Assembly (NCBI GenBank): GCA_010909165.1
Contig: VJWM01000068.1
Location: 930,001-994,000 of the forward strand
DNA: 64,000 bases
Direction of reading: 5' to 3'
Source of the DNA: Anthoceros angustus
Taxonomy: Eukaryota; Streptophyta; Anthocerotopsida; Anthocerotales; Anthocerotaceae
Below the pieces are notes generated by a model. It was not told the DNA's origin. It did not search any database and saw only the letters and a program-made list of their open reading frames with translations. The position numbers were made by a program, and so were the translations under genes. This document shows, one piece after another, positions 11,332 to 21,430 of the stretch; position 1 is the stretch's first letter; the number at the start of each line of letters is the position of its first letter.

Positions 11332-12297
11332 AGAAAACTTTGTCTCACATTCCTCCACACACTCTTTTGCCTCCACACAAAGAATCAAGGCGATCCAGTC
11401 CTCTTGAAATATCGAATCGATTTCCAAATACAAAAGTCGATTATCAAAACATGACTAGGGTTGAGCAAACCCCACACCCTCCACAGTCCCATGGGTCAAG
11501 GGAGACTATGGGGACGGCTACTCTCCCTCACCCGGCTACATCGAGGAAGACCTGGCCAGGAGTCTTCTGGCCGCGTGATCTAGAGGGTACCAGACTCTAT
11601 CTGGGGTGGAACGGGCTAGGAGAGGGTGGAAGGCCAGGAGATAGCGGGCTGCCCTCCTCAACCGTTTCCGAGGAGCAGGCACCTCGAGTTCCATGAACTC
11701 ATTGTCCCGGGTTTCTGGTTTAGAGGCATCTTTCAGCATCTCGGATATCAAGGCGCTTGCAGCCATGGAATTGAATCTTGTTTTTCCATTTGAAAAATTG
11801 TAGCTCTTCATCCTGGTTTGAGCGCAGTGCGCTCAAGAATTAGGACAATTAGAAAATGAAAAAAAAAAACACAAGTAAAATATAGCCTCCGGTGTATCCT
11901 GGGACAAACAACGCCACAGGCGTCCTTCGTCATAATGTCTAGCTGTATGCGCCAATCAGACCCTCGAATTCTAACGCTCCATCGGTTTGTGGCGGTCAGG
12001 GAGGCAGGAGGAGCTGTCATCAAATTCCTCGGGGGCAACGCTATGCTTCCTTCAAGACCTCCTCACCACCGGATCTTCCGCTGCTCGCCTCTCCTCTCCG
12101 ATCCAAGTTTCTAAGAAGACGAAAGGTGGCGCATGTTTGGTGCCCTCCATTCGCTTATGGCAGCCCTCCCCTAGGAAGAAATCAACCCGATGTTGGCAAA
12201 TCAGACGACACTCCATCTTATTTCAACCGGATGCCCCTCCTCCCGATCATCATCTCCTTCTCCTCTCATCCTGGTCAGACCTCCTCCCCATCCTTTC
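11332..12297. repeat. 1.0-kb tandem duplication, second copy
   Basis: Second copy of 10311-11331, shortened by several small deletions, for example GGGGGCAAACGCTTGCGTTTTCC in copy 1 against GGGGGCAACGCTATGCTTCC here. The copies end together at CCTCCCCATCCTTTCT, after which the sequence becomes unique. Confidence 0.8.
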
Positions 12298-12623
12298 TCT
12301 TCACTGAATGGCTTAATCATAAGGCTATGAGAGGGTTAATCCGTGATGCAGATCTCATGCTTCGGCAGCTCGCCCTTCTTGCTCGTGCTATAGACCATCA
12401 GGACTTCCTGCACTTGATGCCAATCAAAGAGTTCCCCTGTTTGGACCCCTTTCTGGCCACCCTATTGGAAAAACAAGCTGATCTCAACACATGTGAGATT
12501 GGCACCAGCAGCTCGACGCGGCATTCCAATCCTTCGATACTGCTCTCGGCATCACCTTCTCTGCCATGGAGGTCGAGTAAGCCTTCTTTTTGCATGGGCC
12601 CCCCGAGTCACAAAGTCACATAG
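12126..12623 (+). CDS. Unassigned ORF running out of the duplication
   Basis: A 165-codon frame begins inside the second tandem copy and continues into unique sequence. The unique part (from about residue 60) looks like folded helical protein: EWLNHKAMRGLIRDADLMLR, then ALLARAIDHQDFLHLMP, then FLATLLEKQADL. It resembles the N-terminal part of a plant retroelement gag or a fragment of a host protein, but I do not recognise it. The upstream Pro/Ser-rich portion is frameshifted relative to copy 1, so the real start may lie elsewhere. Low confidence as an intact gene. Confidence 0.3.
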   Translation: MAHVWCPPFAYGSPPLGRNQPDVGKSDDTPSYFNRMPLLPIIISFSSHPGQTSSPSFLFTEWLNHKAMRGLIRDADLMLRQLALLARAIDHQDFLHLMPIKEFPCLDPFLATLLEKQADLNTCEIGTSSSTRHSNPSILLSASPSLPWRSSKPSFCMGPPSHKVT

Positions 12624-13340
12624 TCACATAGATACTGTTGTTTTTATTTTCTAAATATATAAAATCGTACTATCACTAAAAATAATATTATATAATTTTA
12701 AGTAATAAACTTTAGAATCTGGTGTTTATGTTGTAAATGAAGCACCTACTTGATGATTGAGCACTTAAATGATGTTTGTACATAGCTTTGCCACTAAGAA
12801 GAAACTTGTTAGAGTAAAAAACACAGCATGGCGTGTTGGCCGCTCTCACCTGAAATCAAATCTGAGCCACCTTTGGTGCCAAGCCTGTTGCTAGGGATCA
12901 AATCGAAGCGCGTGATAGGCTAGAATCCTCACCCAAGTGACAAGTTGGAATACTCACATGGGTGACAAGTTGGAACACTCACATGGGTGACAGACCGGAA
13001 TGATAGGGTGATAGGCCGGAATACTCACTTGGATGTCACTCGAAACACTCACCTGGATTGAACCTAGATCACACGAGTAACAGGTTGAAATACTTATTAG
13101 CCTAAGACAAGCAAATAATTTTATTTTATAAGTCCACTAAGGATGCATCATGGGGCATTTGGCCTAAAGCTATTTCGACAAATAACAACTTTAACTAATT
13201 GTTATGAATATCCCTAACTCAAAGTAAAACATGTAGGGGAGCATCTAAACTAGCTACAAATAGTAAGAACCATGTCACTATGGGAACACAACAAAGAAAG
13301 AATTATGTAGACTGGTCCTATAAAAGTTTTATCACCCAAA
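12624..13340. other. AT-rich spacer with a degenerate 34-bp tandem repeat
   Basis: No gene seen. About 12931-13060 repeats a ~34-bp unit built on GGGTGACAAGTTGGAAYACTCACAT three to four times with growing divergence. The rest is AT-rich and non-coding. Confidence 0.6.
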
Positions 13341-13341
13341 T

Positions 13342-13611
13342 GTGAGTAAAAATTCCTTCCTTTTAGGAGTGACGTCCATGCATGGGTTCATCGGAACTGA
13401 ATATTTAAGCGTTCGAACTCCAGAAAAGTTGGAGAAAATTTTGGAAGCGAGGGAAAAGTTTGAGAAAAGTTTGGAAGCGAGGACGAAGATGGTGCATGAC
13501 ATAAGGCCATTTGGACACACATTTATAACAACGTCCTTGTTAAGCGTACTGCGCTTCAATCAATGCCTAGAGGCAGTGGATGCCCTTGGTGCTATGGTGC
13601 TATTAGCTTAG
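13342..13611 (+). CDS. Unassigned 89-codon ORF with a duplicated helical motif
   Basis: The frame contains two adjacent versions of a charged motif (KLEKILEAREKFE and KFEKSLEARTK), so part arose by a short internal duplication. Its 3' half overlaps dispersed repeat family P (13504 onward), which also occurs in non-coding sequence elsewhere in the window. That makes a real gene unlikely. No family recognised. Confidence 0.15.
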   Translation: MSKNSFLLGVTSMHGFIGTEYLSVRTPEKLEKILEAREKFEKSLEARTKMVHDIRPFGHTFITTSLLSVLRFNQCLEAVDALGAMVLLA

Positions 13612-13680
13612 GCTTAGGCATGGTACAAGTTGTCAAGTACTAAGTACCATGATAAAGAAAATTCCATCCTAGGACGGCCC
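13504..13680 (+). repeat. Dispersed repeat family P, copy 1
   Basis: Begins AGGCCATTTGGACACACATTTATAA and ends near AGTACTAAGTACC plus a degenerate GAAAATTCCATCCTAGGAC. The family recurs at 13926-14125 (plus) and 22683-22834 (minus). It is about 150-200 bp with no coding capacity, so it is probably a MITE- or SINE-like unit; terminal inverted repeats were not proven. Confidence 0.55.
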
Positions 13681-13807
13681 ATGATCCTCCAAGGTGATCC
13701 TCCAGCGCCAAAGCACTGAGTTCCCTTCCCCAGACCCCGACTTCGTTGAGCCGAGTGCCCAAGCCGAAGCCCTCACATTATTAATTATTAATACGACGTC
13801 CTACGTC

Positions 13808-13909
13808 GAAAGTGGACTACAGGTAGTAAACTTCCCCTTGCCCCTACTCCCTCTCTAGGAAAGTGGACTACAGGTAATAAACTTCCCCTTGCCCCTACTC
13901 CCTCTCTAG
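13808..13909. repeat. 51-bp tandem repeat, two copies
   Basis: The unit GAAAGTGGACTACAGGTART continuing to CCCTCTCTAG occurs at 13808-13858 and 13859-13909 with a single G/A difference. Non-coding on the plus strand. Confidence 0.9.
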
Positions 13910-13925
13910 GTTATCCAAATGGCTT

Positions 13926-14125
13926 AGGCCAAATGGACACACATTTATAAGAACTTTGTGATTAAACATCCTGCACTTAGATCGATACTTAGATGGGGTG
14001 CTTAAAGGGAGTGGATGCCCTTTTGTGCAAGAAGCTTAGGCACCCCATGGTACAAGTTGTTAAGTACCAGGTCAAGCTTAGGCAAGTTGTTAAGTACCAA
14101 GTCCCACGGCGAAAATCCTTCCTTA
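13926..14125 (+). repeat. Dispersed repeat family P, copy 2
   Basis: Begins AGGCCAAATGGACACACATTTATAAGAAC and contains CTTAGATGGGGTGC and GGTACAAGTTGTTAAGTACCA, the last word partly duplicated (14047-14102). It is closer to the minus-strand copy at 22683-22834 than to copy 1. Non-coding. Confidence 0.6.
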
Positions 14126-14186
14126 GTGCACTTAAATAAAATTCTTCTTTTCTCTTAACTTCTACTCCAAGAAAGTTTGCGATTGC

Positions 14187-14312
14187 TAACTCGGAGCTGT
14201 CCATAAAGGAGGCTGAGATTTCAACATACTTTGGTGACACTAGTCGAGATAACTCGGAGCTGTCCGTAAAGGAGGCCGCGATTTCAACATACTTCGGTGA
14301 CACTAGTCGAGA
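14187..14312. repeat. 63-bp tandem repeat, two copies
   Basis: Unit TAACTCGGAGCTGTCC continuing to CACTAGTCGAGA at 14187-14249 and 14250-14312, with a few substitutions. On the minus strand the unit is 21 codons long, so an open frame (14351-13989) carries two copies of a peptide repeat (RLVSPKYVEI). I cannot support that frame as a gene. Confidence 0.9.
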
Positions 14313-14602
14313 CCTGCTGTCAGTGTGCTGGGACAGACAGAATACATACAACGTTCAGTTGGCAATGGTAGGGACTTGAGAAAGCCCTTTGGCAGTGCGG
14401 GCAGTTAGAGGGTCTCGATAGCGTACTGCTCCCACATAGAAAAGGCAAACCTCCCTGGAGCTGGGAACGGAACTCTAGCAGGCAAGCAAGGCACCTTTTC
14501 CAGCGCCGCACTTAAACCGCAAGAAACTGGCATTGGTTATGCTTGTAGCAGAGTCCCAGCGGGAGCATCCGCACTGTCGAAGCTTTGCCTTCGAAAAATA
14601 CG

Positions 14603-15582
14603 TCAAATAGCAGAGTCTTCTCCACCGTCTTCCGCTCCCAACACGGTAGCGTCTAATCTGCTCTTCTTAGAAGGCCTCGTTGCTTCTTCTGTGCCACCAT
14701 CCACTCCCCTTTTCCCATCTCGCTGATCGGGGCCAGCAATTTGCAGGGCTGCAGGTTCTTCTTCCTGCTCTGTTCTCTGCTCAGAATTTGTTGGTAGACT
14801 CGGGCCTATGACCACGGCGACCGCACTCTCATCCTCCTCATCAACTTCTTCCACAGACGGCACACACGTGAGCTCGGGCCTGGTTGCAACCGCCTGTGCT
14901 GCCTTCTTCTGCTCCTTCCGTTTAGCTTCTGTACTTCTCCTCTCCTCCGCTGCCGCTTCCAAGACAGCCAGGAAACCCTCTTCCCGAGCCAGATCACCGG
15001 GCCTCTTCCCGGCCTTGTTCTGAGCCGACAAGTTGGCGCCTCTCTTGATCAGGAGCTTGGCAGTATCTTCGTGCCGGCCTTGCGCCGCGTAATGCAGCGG
15101 TGTCATGCCCTTCCGAGTGCGGGAATTCAGGTTCGCTCCTGCGGCAAGGAGCAGCCGCGCCACCTCCGCATGCCCTTTCTGACATGCGAAGTGGATGGCG
15201 GCCATGTCGTCCGCAGCCGCTGCTCCAACATCTGCATTTCTCTCGCACAGAACCCTCACAGCCTCTGCCTGGCCTGCCCAGGCGGCCAAGTGCAGCCTGG
15301 CGAATTTGTCAAGGTGGTCCCAATCCCACAGCCTTGCAGGCAATCCCCCACAGCTACGCAGCACTAGCACTCCTAAACCCTAGACCCCCGGAAATGCAAC
15401 AGGAACTCCGTCTGCAGGGCAGCAAGAAACAGCAGAATTGGATACGGCGTGCGAGAGTGGCGATCCCGATCGTTAACAGACTGCGGCTCGGCTGCTAACA
15501 TGCTGCAAATTGCCCAGACATCCCCCGCCCGGGCTGCGGTGTGCAAATCGGCTGCTCCTCCTCCTGCCTCTGGGCTGGCCAT
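14603..15582 (-). CDS. Ankyrin-repeat protein, two exons
   Basis: Exon 1 is 15582-15446 and exon 2 is 15296-14603, joined across a 149-bp GT-AG intron (phase 2), giving 276 residues. The junction restores an ankyrin repeat exactly: RHSRTP from exon 1 continues into LHLAAWAGQAEAVRVL from exon 2. Further repeats follow (DDMAAIHFACQKGHAEVARL, then KGMTPLHYAAQGRHEDTAKL), so there are about four ankyrin units in residues 10-150. Next comes a Lys/Glu-rich coiled segment (about 150-180) and an acidic, disordered tail ending with a basic patch (RPSKKSRLD) that could be a nuclear signal. Ankyrin repeats mediate protein-protein binding; no catalytic domain is present. Start chosen at the first ATG before the first repeat (MASPEAGG). 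The family is common in plants and the specific partner is unknown. Confidence 0.85.
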
Positions 15583-16379
15583 TGTCTCTCGCTATCCTTT
15601 GCATAACCTTTTAACTCCGTCCGGACTTTAATACACGACCAGCTGTGGGACACTTCTCTTGTTCTCACGATGATCCTCGACAGACTGCTGCTGCATCACA
15701 GGTGCTCATGTTATTTGCCGTGGTGCCTTCAAGTGTTAAGCACTTGCAATCTGAGGCATGCCCTTGCCATCTGGGGCTATGCACTTGCCATCTGCGGCTA
15801 TGCCCTTGCCATCTGGGATGTCACATGGACTCCGTGCACTGTTCGAAATTTCAAATGTGGAAAATCCCTCGAACGGCCTTGTGAACCTCACACGTAAAAG
15901 GAGCCTCAAGAACTAGCAGCCGCTAAAGAACAAAGACCTGCAATGACAGAGCACTGCAGATAGCTTGAATTGGCTATACCACATCCATCACAAGCATTGA
16001 ACAATCTTTGCAACTCTTATTGGGTCAATCCAGCACCAGACCAGGTGTTTCCACAAGAAGATGTGCAGGTTGATAGAGAATAATGGTTCACTCTTGCGGC
16101 TAGTTGTAAGCGGAGATGTGCACGGACATCTCGCTAGCTTGATAACACGTGATAGCTGGCCGTGGCACTAGTAGAACTGTGCGCTGAAATACTAATGCTT
16201 GTGAGCTGAAAGAGACCATCGCATGCCTGGCTATCTATCAGCTTGCTACGTAACTGTATGTGCCTGACCTGACCGTCGTTGCATCTGCCTTGTCTAGCAT
16301 GCTATGTGCTGCATAACTCACGATACAAGCAATGTCGTGACCTTGTCTGTCTTAAACCGGAGAGCACCGGAGACGGAGG
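15583..16379. other. Spacer with a 21-bp tandem repeat
   Basis: Holds the presumed upstream region of the ankyrin gene. At 15741-15820 there are about four copies of a 21-bp unit (CTTGCCATCTGSGGCTATGCM). No gene seen. Confidence 0.6.
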
Positions 16380-16419
16380 GCCGCCCCCCCAAGAATAGGC
16401 GGGTTCAGGATGATGAGGA

Positions 16420-16995
16420 TTGGGAGGGGATTCCGGACTCCTACGACTGGAACGGACCCCCTCGCCGCCCCGGGAAGTATGGGAAGAAATTCCCGCTTCC
16501 CTTCTCTTAATCCCTCCACCGGAGCACCCTATGCCGGAGGTGACTGCAGCAGGGAGGGAGCTGGTGGTAGCAGTACCAATAGGCCAGCAACCTGCGACGG
16601 CCCCAGCCAACGAATCCCGCAGGACCAGGCGGGGGGTAAAGAAGAGGAAGACGGCCTCCACCACCACAGCCCCCAGGACCGCTCCGGTCCCTCTGCCCTT
16701 GCCGACGGAGTGGCAGGAAGCAGAGGAGGTAGTGAGAAGGGCGGAGCGAGATGCGGCCCAGGGAGCGGGGGGACACTGGCACCAACCCCACCCCGAGCCC
16801 GTCCTGTCACCAACTAGGAGGGGTAAGCGAGCCAGCTCCCGGACCCCCTCACCACCTCCGGACCCCAAGAGAAGGCGAGCGGAGAAGGAGTTAGCAGCCA
16901 AGAAGGCTAAGGAGGTGGAAGCCCGGACGAACACTCGGACACGAGGGTCCCAATTGTCCGAGTCCCTAGTCCGCCTCCGGGATGGAATGGTTTAA
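16420..16995 (+). pseudogene. N-terminal coding piece of element B
   Basis: A 191-codon frame with VWEEIPASLLLIP, then a Pro/Arg/Lys-rich linker, LPTEWQEAEEVVRRAERD, and a basic stretch (PKRRRAEKELAAKKAKE). The first two patches match copy A. The frame stops just before the coiled-coil region, which continues in another frame, so the ORF is split here. Unknown family; the layout (proline-rich head, basic linker, long coiled coil) resembles a gag-like structural protein. Confidence 0.4.
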
Positions 16996-17040
16996 CGGAC
17001 CGAGCGGTACCCGAGCCCGCAGTGGACTTCACGGGTATCT

Positions 17041-17507
17041 CCCCAGCGGCGGCCGTGGAAGAGACACGGAGGGTGCTCGCAGCTGTCATGGACGGTGTGC
17101 TTTGGGGACTCTGCGGAACAGCAGAGAAGACCCAGGAAGTGGAGGCCACTCGAAGAAGAATGGTGGAACTTTAAGGCCAGGCAGAGGCGGCCCAAGCGGC
17201 CAAGAGAAAGGCGGAGACCCTCGCTAGAGTCGAGGAGGAGAAGCGCCGGGCGGCCGAATCTGAGGCCAGGTCCGCCCAACAAGACACGGCTAGGGTGCTC
17301 CAGCTGTGTGAACAGTTGAAGCACGCGCAGGAGGCACAAGCAAAGGCGGAGGACCTTTGTAGGCGGAGAGGAGCGGCCCAAGAAGAGGCAGAGGAGGCGA
17401 GAAGGCAGGCGAAGAGGGCCAAGGACCCGCCGACCGCCTGCAAGAATAAAGACAAGCCCGGGAGGCCCAGTGAGCAGGCAGGAGGCGAGCCTCGGCGAGG
17501 CGGATAG
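17041..17507 (+). pseudogene. Coiled-coil coding piece of element B with an internal stop
   Basis: Reading from AAAVEETRRVLAAVMDG gives a long Ala/Glu/Arg/Gln-rich helix (KRKAETLARVEEEKRRAAES, then QLCEQLKHAQEAQAKAEDL), broken once by TAA at 17172-17174. Heptad-like spacing of hydrophobic residues suggests a coiled coil. The long minus-strand frame opposite (17992-17171) is a compositional shadow of this GC-rich helix and is not reported as a gene. Confidence 0.4.
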
Positions 17508-17668
17508 GGACCACTACCGGCGGGATCGGAACCGGTGGAGGGAGGCGGCGGGAGTAGCCGCGGCCAACCTGAAGGCCGAAAGCATGGCGGCGAGGGCACG
17601 GCAAGCCGTGAAGAAGAGAGGGAGGCCAGCACCCGGGAGATGGAAGATCTCCGGCACTGCAGGCAGCA

Positions 17669-18466
17669 ATGGAGGAGGCCAGAGGTGGAGGACTGCAAGG
17701 AGACCTGAGCTACCCTGTAACGGAGGAGCGGAATGGAATTCTCCAAAGGAGAATCATGGACCACGAGCGCGAGATAGAGCGACTCCAGCTCTGTTGGAGG
17801 GTGAAGGAGAGTCGACGGCGAAGTAAGGAGCAGGAAATCACCGAATTGGAGAAAGACTTGGAGGAAGCCAAGGGTCGGGCGAAGCTGCCGGACCGCCTGG
17901 AAAGGGAGATGGTGGCCCTCCAGGCAAGGATGGATGGCGGGGAGAGGGCTCGAGGAGGAGGCGAGGAGGCGAGGAGGCGAGAAGGGCGTCACACCATGGC
18001 CAGTAAGTTGGCCGAACTACAGCGACGGCGGGAGGAGGATCACGCGGAGCAGCAGCAGAGGCTGCAGGAAGTGGTGGAGGCAGCCTTGGCCGCCTCGAGA
18101 GACCCAGCCAGACTCCAAATGGCGAGCCTTGCGTTAGAGACGGCCCAGCAGGCCACTCAGCACGCCCAACTGCCAGAGCACCTTTGGAGGAGGGAATACC
18201 GGGTGCTCCGGGTCCATGTGGAGGAGGCCATCCAGCAAGTCGACTCAGACTTCGCCTACTACCACGCGGAGCTCCTCAAGGCGCTGGATGTCCAGTCTCA
18301 CCCCCGACAGATTGAAGGACCATTGGAAGGGTCGAGGAGGAGGCGAGGCGGACCCTCGGATAGCACCGCCATGGGGACCGGGGCCTGTTCGGGGATGAGA
18401 GCAGCAGCGGAGAAGGGGAGCACCGGGACGAGAGGGATACGGCGAACACCACCAGACAAGAGGTAA
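17669..18466 (+). CDS. Coiled-coil protein with conserved FAYYHAELLKAL domain (element B)
   Basis: This 265-codon frame is the best preserved coding part of the element. Residues 20-140 are a strongly charged coiled coil (EIERLQLCWRVKE, ITELEKDLEEAKG). Residues about 165-205 hold the domain shared with copy A: a Trp-Arg-Arg-Glu-Tyr start (REYRVLRVHVEEAIQQVDSD) followed by FAYYHAELLKAL. The tail is Gly/Arg/Ser-rich and disordered. The ATG at 17669 is simply the first in frame; the natural protein probably began upstream (16420) before frameshifts. No enzyme domain. Likely a structural, gag-like protein of a non-autonomous retroelement, by architecture only; not recognised by family. Confidence 0.45.
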   Translation: MEEARGGGLQGDLSYPVTEERNGILQRRIMDHEREIERLQLCWRVKESRRRSKEQEITELEKDLEEAKGRAKLPDRLEREMVALQARMDGGERARGGGEEARRREGRHTMASKLAELQRRREEDHAEQQQRLQEVVEAALAASRDPARLQMASLALETAQQATQHAQLPEHLWRREYRVLRVHVEEAIQQVDSDFAYYHAELLKALDVQSHPRQIEGPLEGSRRRRGGPSDSTAMGTGACSGMRAAAEKGSTGTRGIRRTPPDKR

Positions 18467-19056
18467 GTCCGTCGCACCCCACAAGGGAAGAAGAAGAGGG
18501 GGGCCCCGAGTGGGTCAGAGAAGGAGAAGTCCATGGGGATCCAAGACAAGCAGGGGGTCCGGTGGGTGAAGACGGACCCTCGGAGAATGCTCTGGGCGAG
18601 GGTGTCCAGGAACCCGCGAGACTGGACCCTGAAGTCCGGACTCCGGAAGTGAGACCGGACCCCGAAGTCCGGACTCTAGAAATGAGGCCGGACCGAGGGG
18701 TCCGAACTCAGGAGGGGGAAGGGGTGGATGAGGGGATCACTGCCCCACCAGTGAGAGCCTACAGTGGACCCGCAGGCGGACCCACCAGCGAGTTAAGGGG
18801 GGGCGAAGAGGAGGACTTGGTGGTCACTGCGGTTGTCAGGCCGCCTGTAGCTTCGTGAGTCTTGGGAAGAGGGAGGGGCCCCGCACCGTGGATCATCCGA
18901 TTGGGTGCGCCGCAACTACCACAGCTAGGGATTGGGCAGGTGCTGTAAGGTGCATGGGCACCTCGCCCCTCACCGGGCCAGAGACTGGGTAAGCTAAGGG
19001 AAATAGTGGGGCTGGGGGCTAGGGCCATTGAGCTGGACATCAGCTTAGAATAGGAG

Positions 19057-19258
19057 TGTAATAAAGACGCCTCCTCAGGGCGTAGTATAAGAGGGCAGAG
19101 GCCGCTCTAGTAAAGCATCTTTCTTTTGGGGTTGATACCGCGTTCTCTTTGCAGACCCTTGTGTGTCCTTTGCTAACTCGAGTCCAGTCGAAAGGCAAGA
19201 CCTCGAGAGATCGATCCGAGGTCCCGTGACGGACCCTAACGTGTGGTGGTGTGTGCAG
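19057..19258 (+). promoter_or_regulatory. Conserved non-coding 3' module of element B
   Basis: Counterpart of 4581-4795: TAATAAAGACGCC, TAGTATAAGAGGGC, CGTTCTCTTTGCAGACC and CCCTAACGTGTGGTGG followed by TGTGTGCAG, in the same order and spacing. Conservation of a non-coding stretch between two diverged copies suggests a functional role such as promoter, polyadenylation or splicing. Confidence 0.35.
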
Positions 19259-20196
19259 GAGCAGACGACCAGGGACCCTTGCTCTTTCGAGGCAGGAGGC
19301 CGACGTCGGGTAGACCGGAACGCGTGAGACCAGCGGAACCCCCGAAGGGCGTGCAAAGCCCGGACGAAGAGGCCTGGCTGAACGGCGGCGAAGGTCCGGA
19401 CCACGCAAACCCACCCACGATTTTCCAACTGGTAATGTGCGTAGTGAGTGTGGTAGGAGAGACGGACTAGACGGGACATAGGACGGACCGGTAGGAAACG
19501 GACGTGAACGAGTCCTTAAACGTTTGGCCACGCCGGGCCTGTTTGGCGGACGCTTAAGAGTAATTAGGAGTGAAAACGATCGCGTTGAGATCTCGGATAG
19601 AAACTGCCACGACGACGAGGCGAGAATCGGTCCGCGACGTGCAAAACAGAACCAATCATTCCCTTGGGAACGGACCCCTTACTGCAACGACACGGGATTG
19701 TGCAGCGAAAGTCGCGCCACGGCGGCGCCTCCGCTCCTCCTCCGCAGCCCCCGCCTCCAGCCTCGCCTAATCTGCCGCTTCCGCCGGCGTCGAGATGCCG
19801 CGGTGATGGGCGGGTTGTTCCGCCCGTACACCACCTTTCTCAAGCGCACTGGCGCGCTCCAATCCCACTCCCCTACCGCGATCGCCGCCAGCACTGCTGG
19901 CGTTGGCTCTCCATCCGCCGTCAGCAAGGCGTCGCCCCCATCCACAACATGCAAAAGCCCGCCCTCGTTGCCGCTATCGCCACGCTGAGGGCGTCGCCGT
20001 CCTTTCTTTAGCGCAATCCTCAATCACCACGCAGCCTCAGCATGTGATCTTGGCGGCGAGGCCGGCGTCGGGCGAAACGCCACTTGGTCGAAGTCGGATC
20101 TCAGCGTCCGACCTCCCGTTCGAGTTGTGTCCGCTCCACCGCCCATGTCTAGATCCTCTCCGTCCAAATCCGCATCCGCAGGCGGATTGCCATCTG

Positions 20197-20560
20197 CTTG
20201 GTCCTCATCCCTTGTGCTTAGAGCTGCAGCAACAGCGGTTTTTGGTTATTGCATGGGGGGCCGAAGCATGCGCCGTAGGAAGGCCGCAGTAGGAGATGGG
20301 GTTTGATGCAAGCTGTGCAATTTTGCGATGTGTGCAGTGGACATCTTTTTTTGATGAATGGAATGGCTCCCCTTCGGTATAAACACCGGTAGTTTGCAGG
20401 GACCCTAATCAACCTTGGTGCGGTTGTTGGGTAGACGGTGGTGGTGGTGGTGGTGTGCCTAATTGCTGCAGAATACCAATTCCCTGGGTTGACGAAAACT
20501 GTCCCAACAGCGGGTCCCCTTCACCTCACCGTGACGCAATTGCAAACCTCCCCACTTTCA
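20197..20560 (+). repeat. Dispersed repeat Q, first copy
   Basis: From CTTGGTCCTCAT through GGGGGGCCGAAGCATGC, CCGCAGTAGGAGATRGGGTT and GATGCAAGCTGTGCAAT to a GGGT(A/T)GACG..GTGCGYYTAAT segment, this matches 21137-21430 with substitutions and small indels. No coding frame is conserved in both. The first ~180 bases match best. Confidence 0.65.
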
Positions 20561-20661
20561 GTGCTTGCAGAAAGAGGGAGCATATATAGAAAATGTCGGG
20601 ATAGAACGCAAGGGGTGCAACACTGGCACCCTTAGAAGGAGGGAAGCCGGTGCAATAGCAT

Positions 20662-21134
20662 GTGATACTGGCGACAGATGGTGGGAACGGTCTCGCGACG
20701 AGAGTTTGTGGCGAGAATTCTGTGGTCACCCCTTACTATGGTCGGATCACTGGCAAAATAGAAAAAGCCATAGAAGGCCTAACTCCATCAGGTCCCACCA
20801 GTTTCTCAGTAAGAGCGGAGCAACGGAGTGACGGTGGGCAGAGGCCATCTTTGGAAGAAGAAGGAGAGCGAGGCACCCCACTCCGGAGGCGGGCACAAGG
20901 GAGAGGAAGCACGACTACGAGGACTCGGACACGGTGTCGGAAGTGGAAGTGGGGCGGCCAAGGCCGGTGCCTCCAACGACGAATGCCCGTACACGGGCTG
21001 CTGGAGGCGGCGACGCGGCCGAACGAGACAGGAGGGCAATGTGCCGCGGAATGCGAAGCGCCGTGGAGGCAATGGAGGGCACGATGGAAGTTCTCGGACA
21101 GGTGATGGAGGGCATGGAGGACGACGCGGAGTAG
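20662..21134 (+). other. Open frames between the Q repeats, unassigned
   Basis: Two overlapping plus-strand frames exist. The one ending at 21134 closes with GMRSAVEAMEGTMEVLGQVM then EGMEDDAE, a regular amphipathic helix that looks coding. The other opens with TDGGNGLATRVCGENSV. They are in different frames and lie between copies of a dispersed repeat, so this may be a decayed mobile-element gene. I recognise no family. Confidence 0.2.
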
Positions 21135-21136
21135 GC

Positions 21137-21430
21137 TTGGTCCTCATGCCTTGTGCTTGGAGCTGCAGCAATAGCAGTTTTTAGCATTATGGTAGGGGGC
21201 CGAAGCATGCTACGGAGGCGGGGCCGCAGTAGGAGATAGGGTTTGATGCAAGCTGTGCAATGTTGCGATGTGTGCAGTGGACACCCTTTTATGATCAATG
21301 GAATAGCTCCCTTTTGCTGTGAACTTCGTGTCGTTGGAGGGGCCGTACACTTTGTTGGTGAGGTTGATGGGTTGACGCTGCTGCTGGTGCGCGTAATGGC
21401 TGCAGATGCTGGAAGGTTCACATGTTGCCG
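21137..21430 (+). repeat. Dispersed repeat Q, second copy
   Basis: Second copy of the unit at 20197-20560, about 940 bases downstream, same orientation. Confidence 0.65.

Larger units (their letters stand above)
16380..19725 (+). mobile_element. Dispersed coiled-coil element, copy B
   Basis: Homologous to copy A (2150-5225) throughout, and better preserved. It holds three long plus-strand coding pieces, then a tract of GGACC/AAGTCCGGACT repeats (18560-18720), then the conserved non-coding module at 19057-19258, and ends near CTTACTGCAACGACACGG at about 19700. GC-rich, unlike its AT-rich neighbours. No polymerase or integrase domain is present. The separation of more than 14 kb, with divergence of perhaps a third of positions in places, suggests an old dispersed family rather than assembly duplication. 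Precise ends are not resolved. Confidence 0.55.

Noticed and set aside
17171-17992. 273-codon minus-strand frame (Leu/Ser-rich)
   Set aside because: Exact opposite strand of the Glu/Arg/Ala coiled coil of element B; the plus-strand patches are conserved with copy A and this one is not.
20662-20830. Enzyme-like stretch TDGGNGLATRVCGENSV
   Set aside because: Considered as a hydrolase fragment, but there are no supporting motifs or exons on either side and it lies between dispersed repeats.
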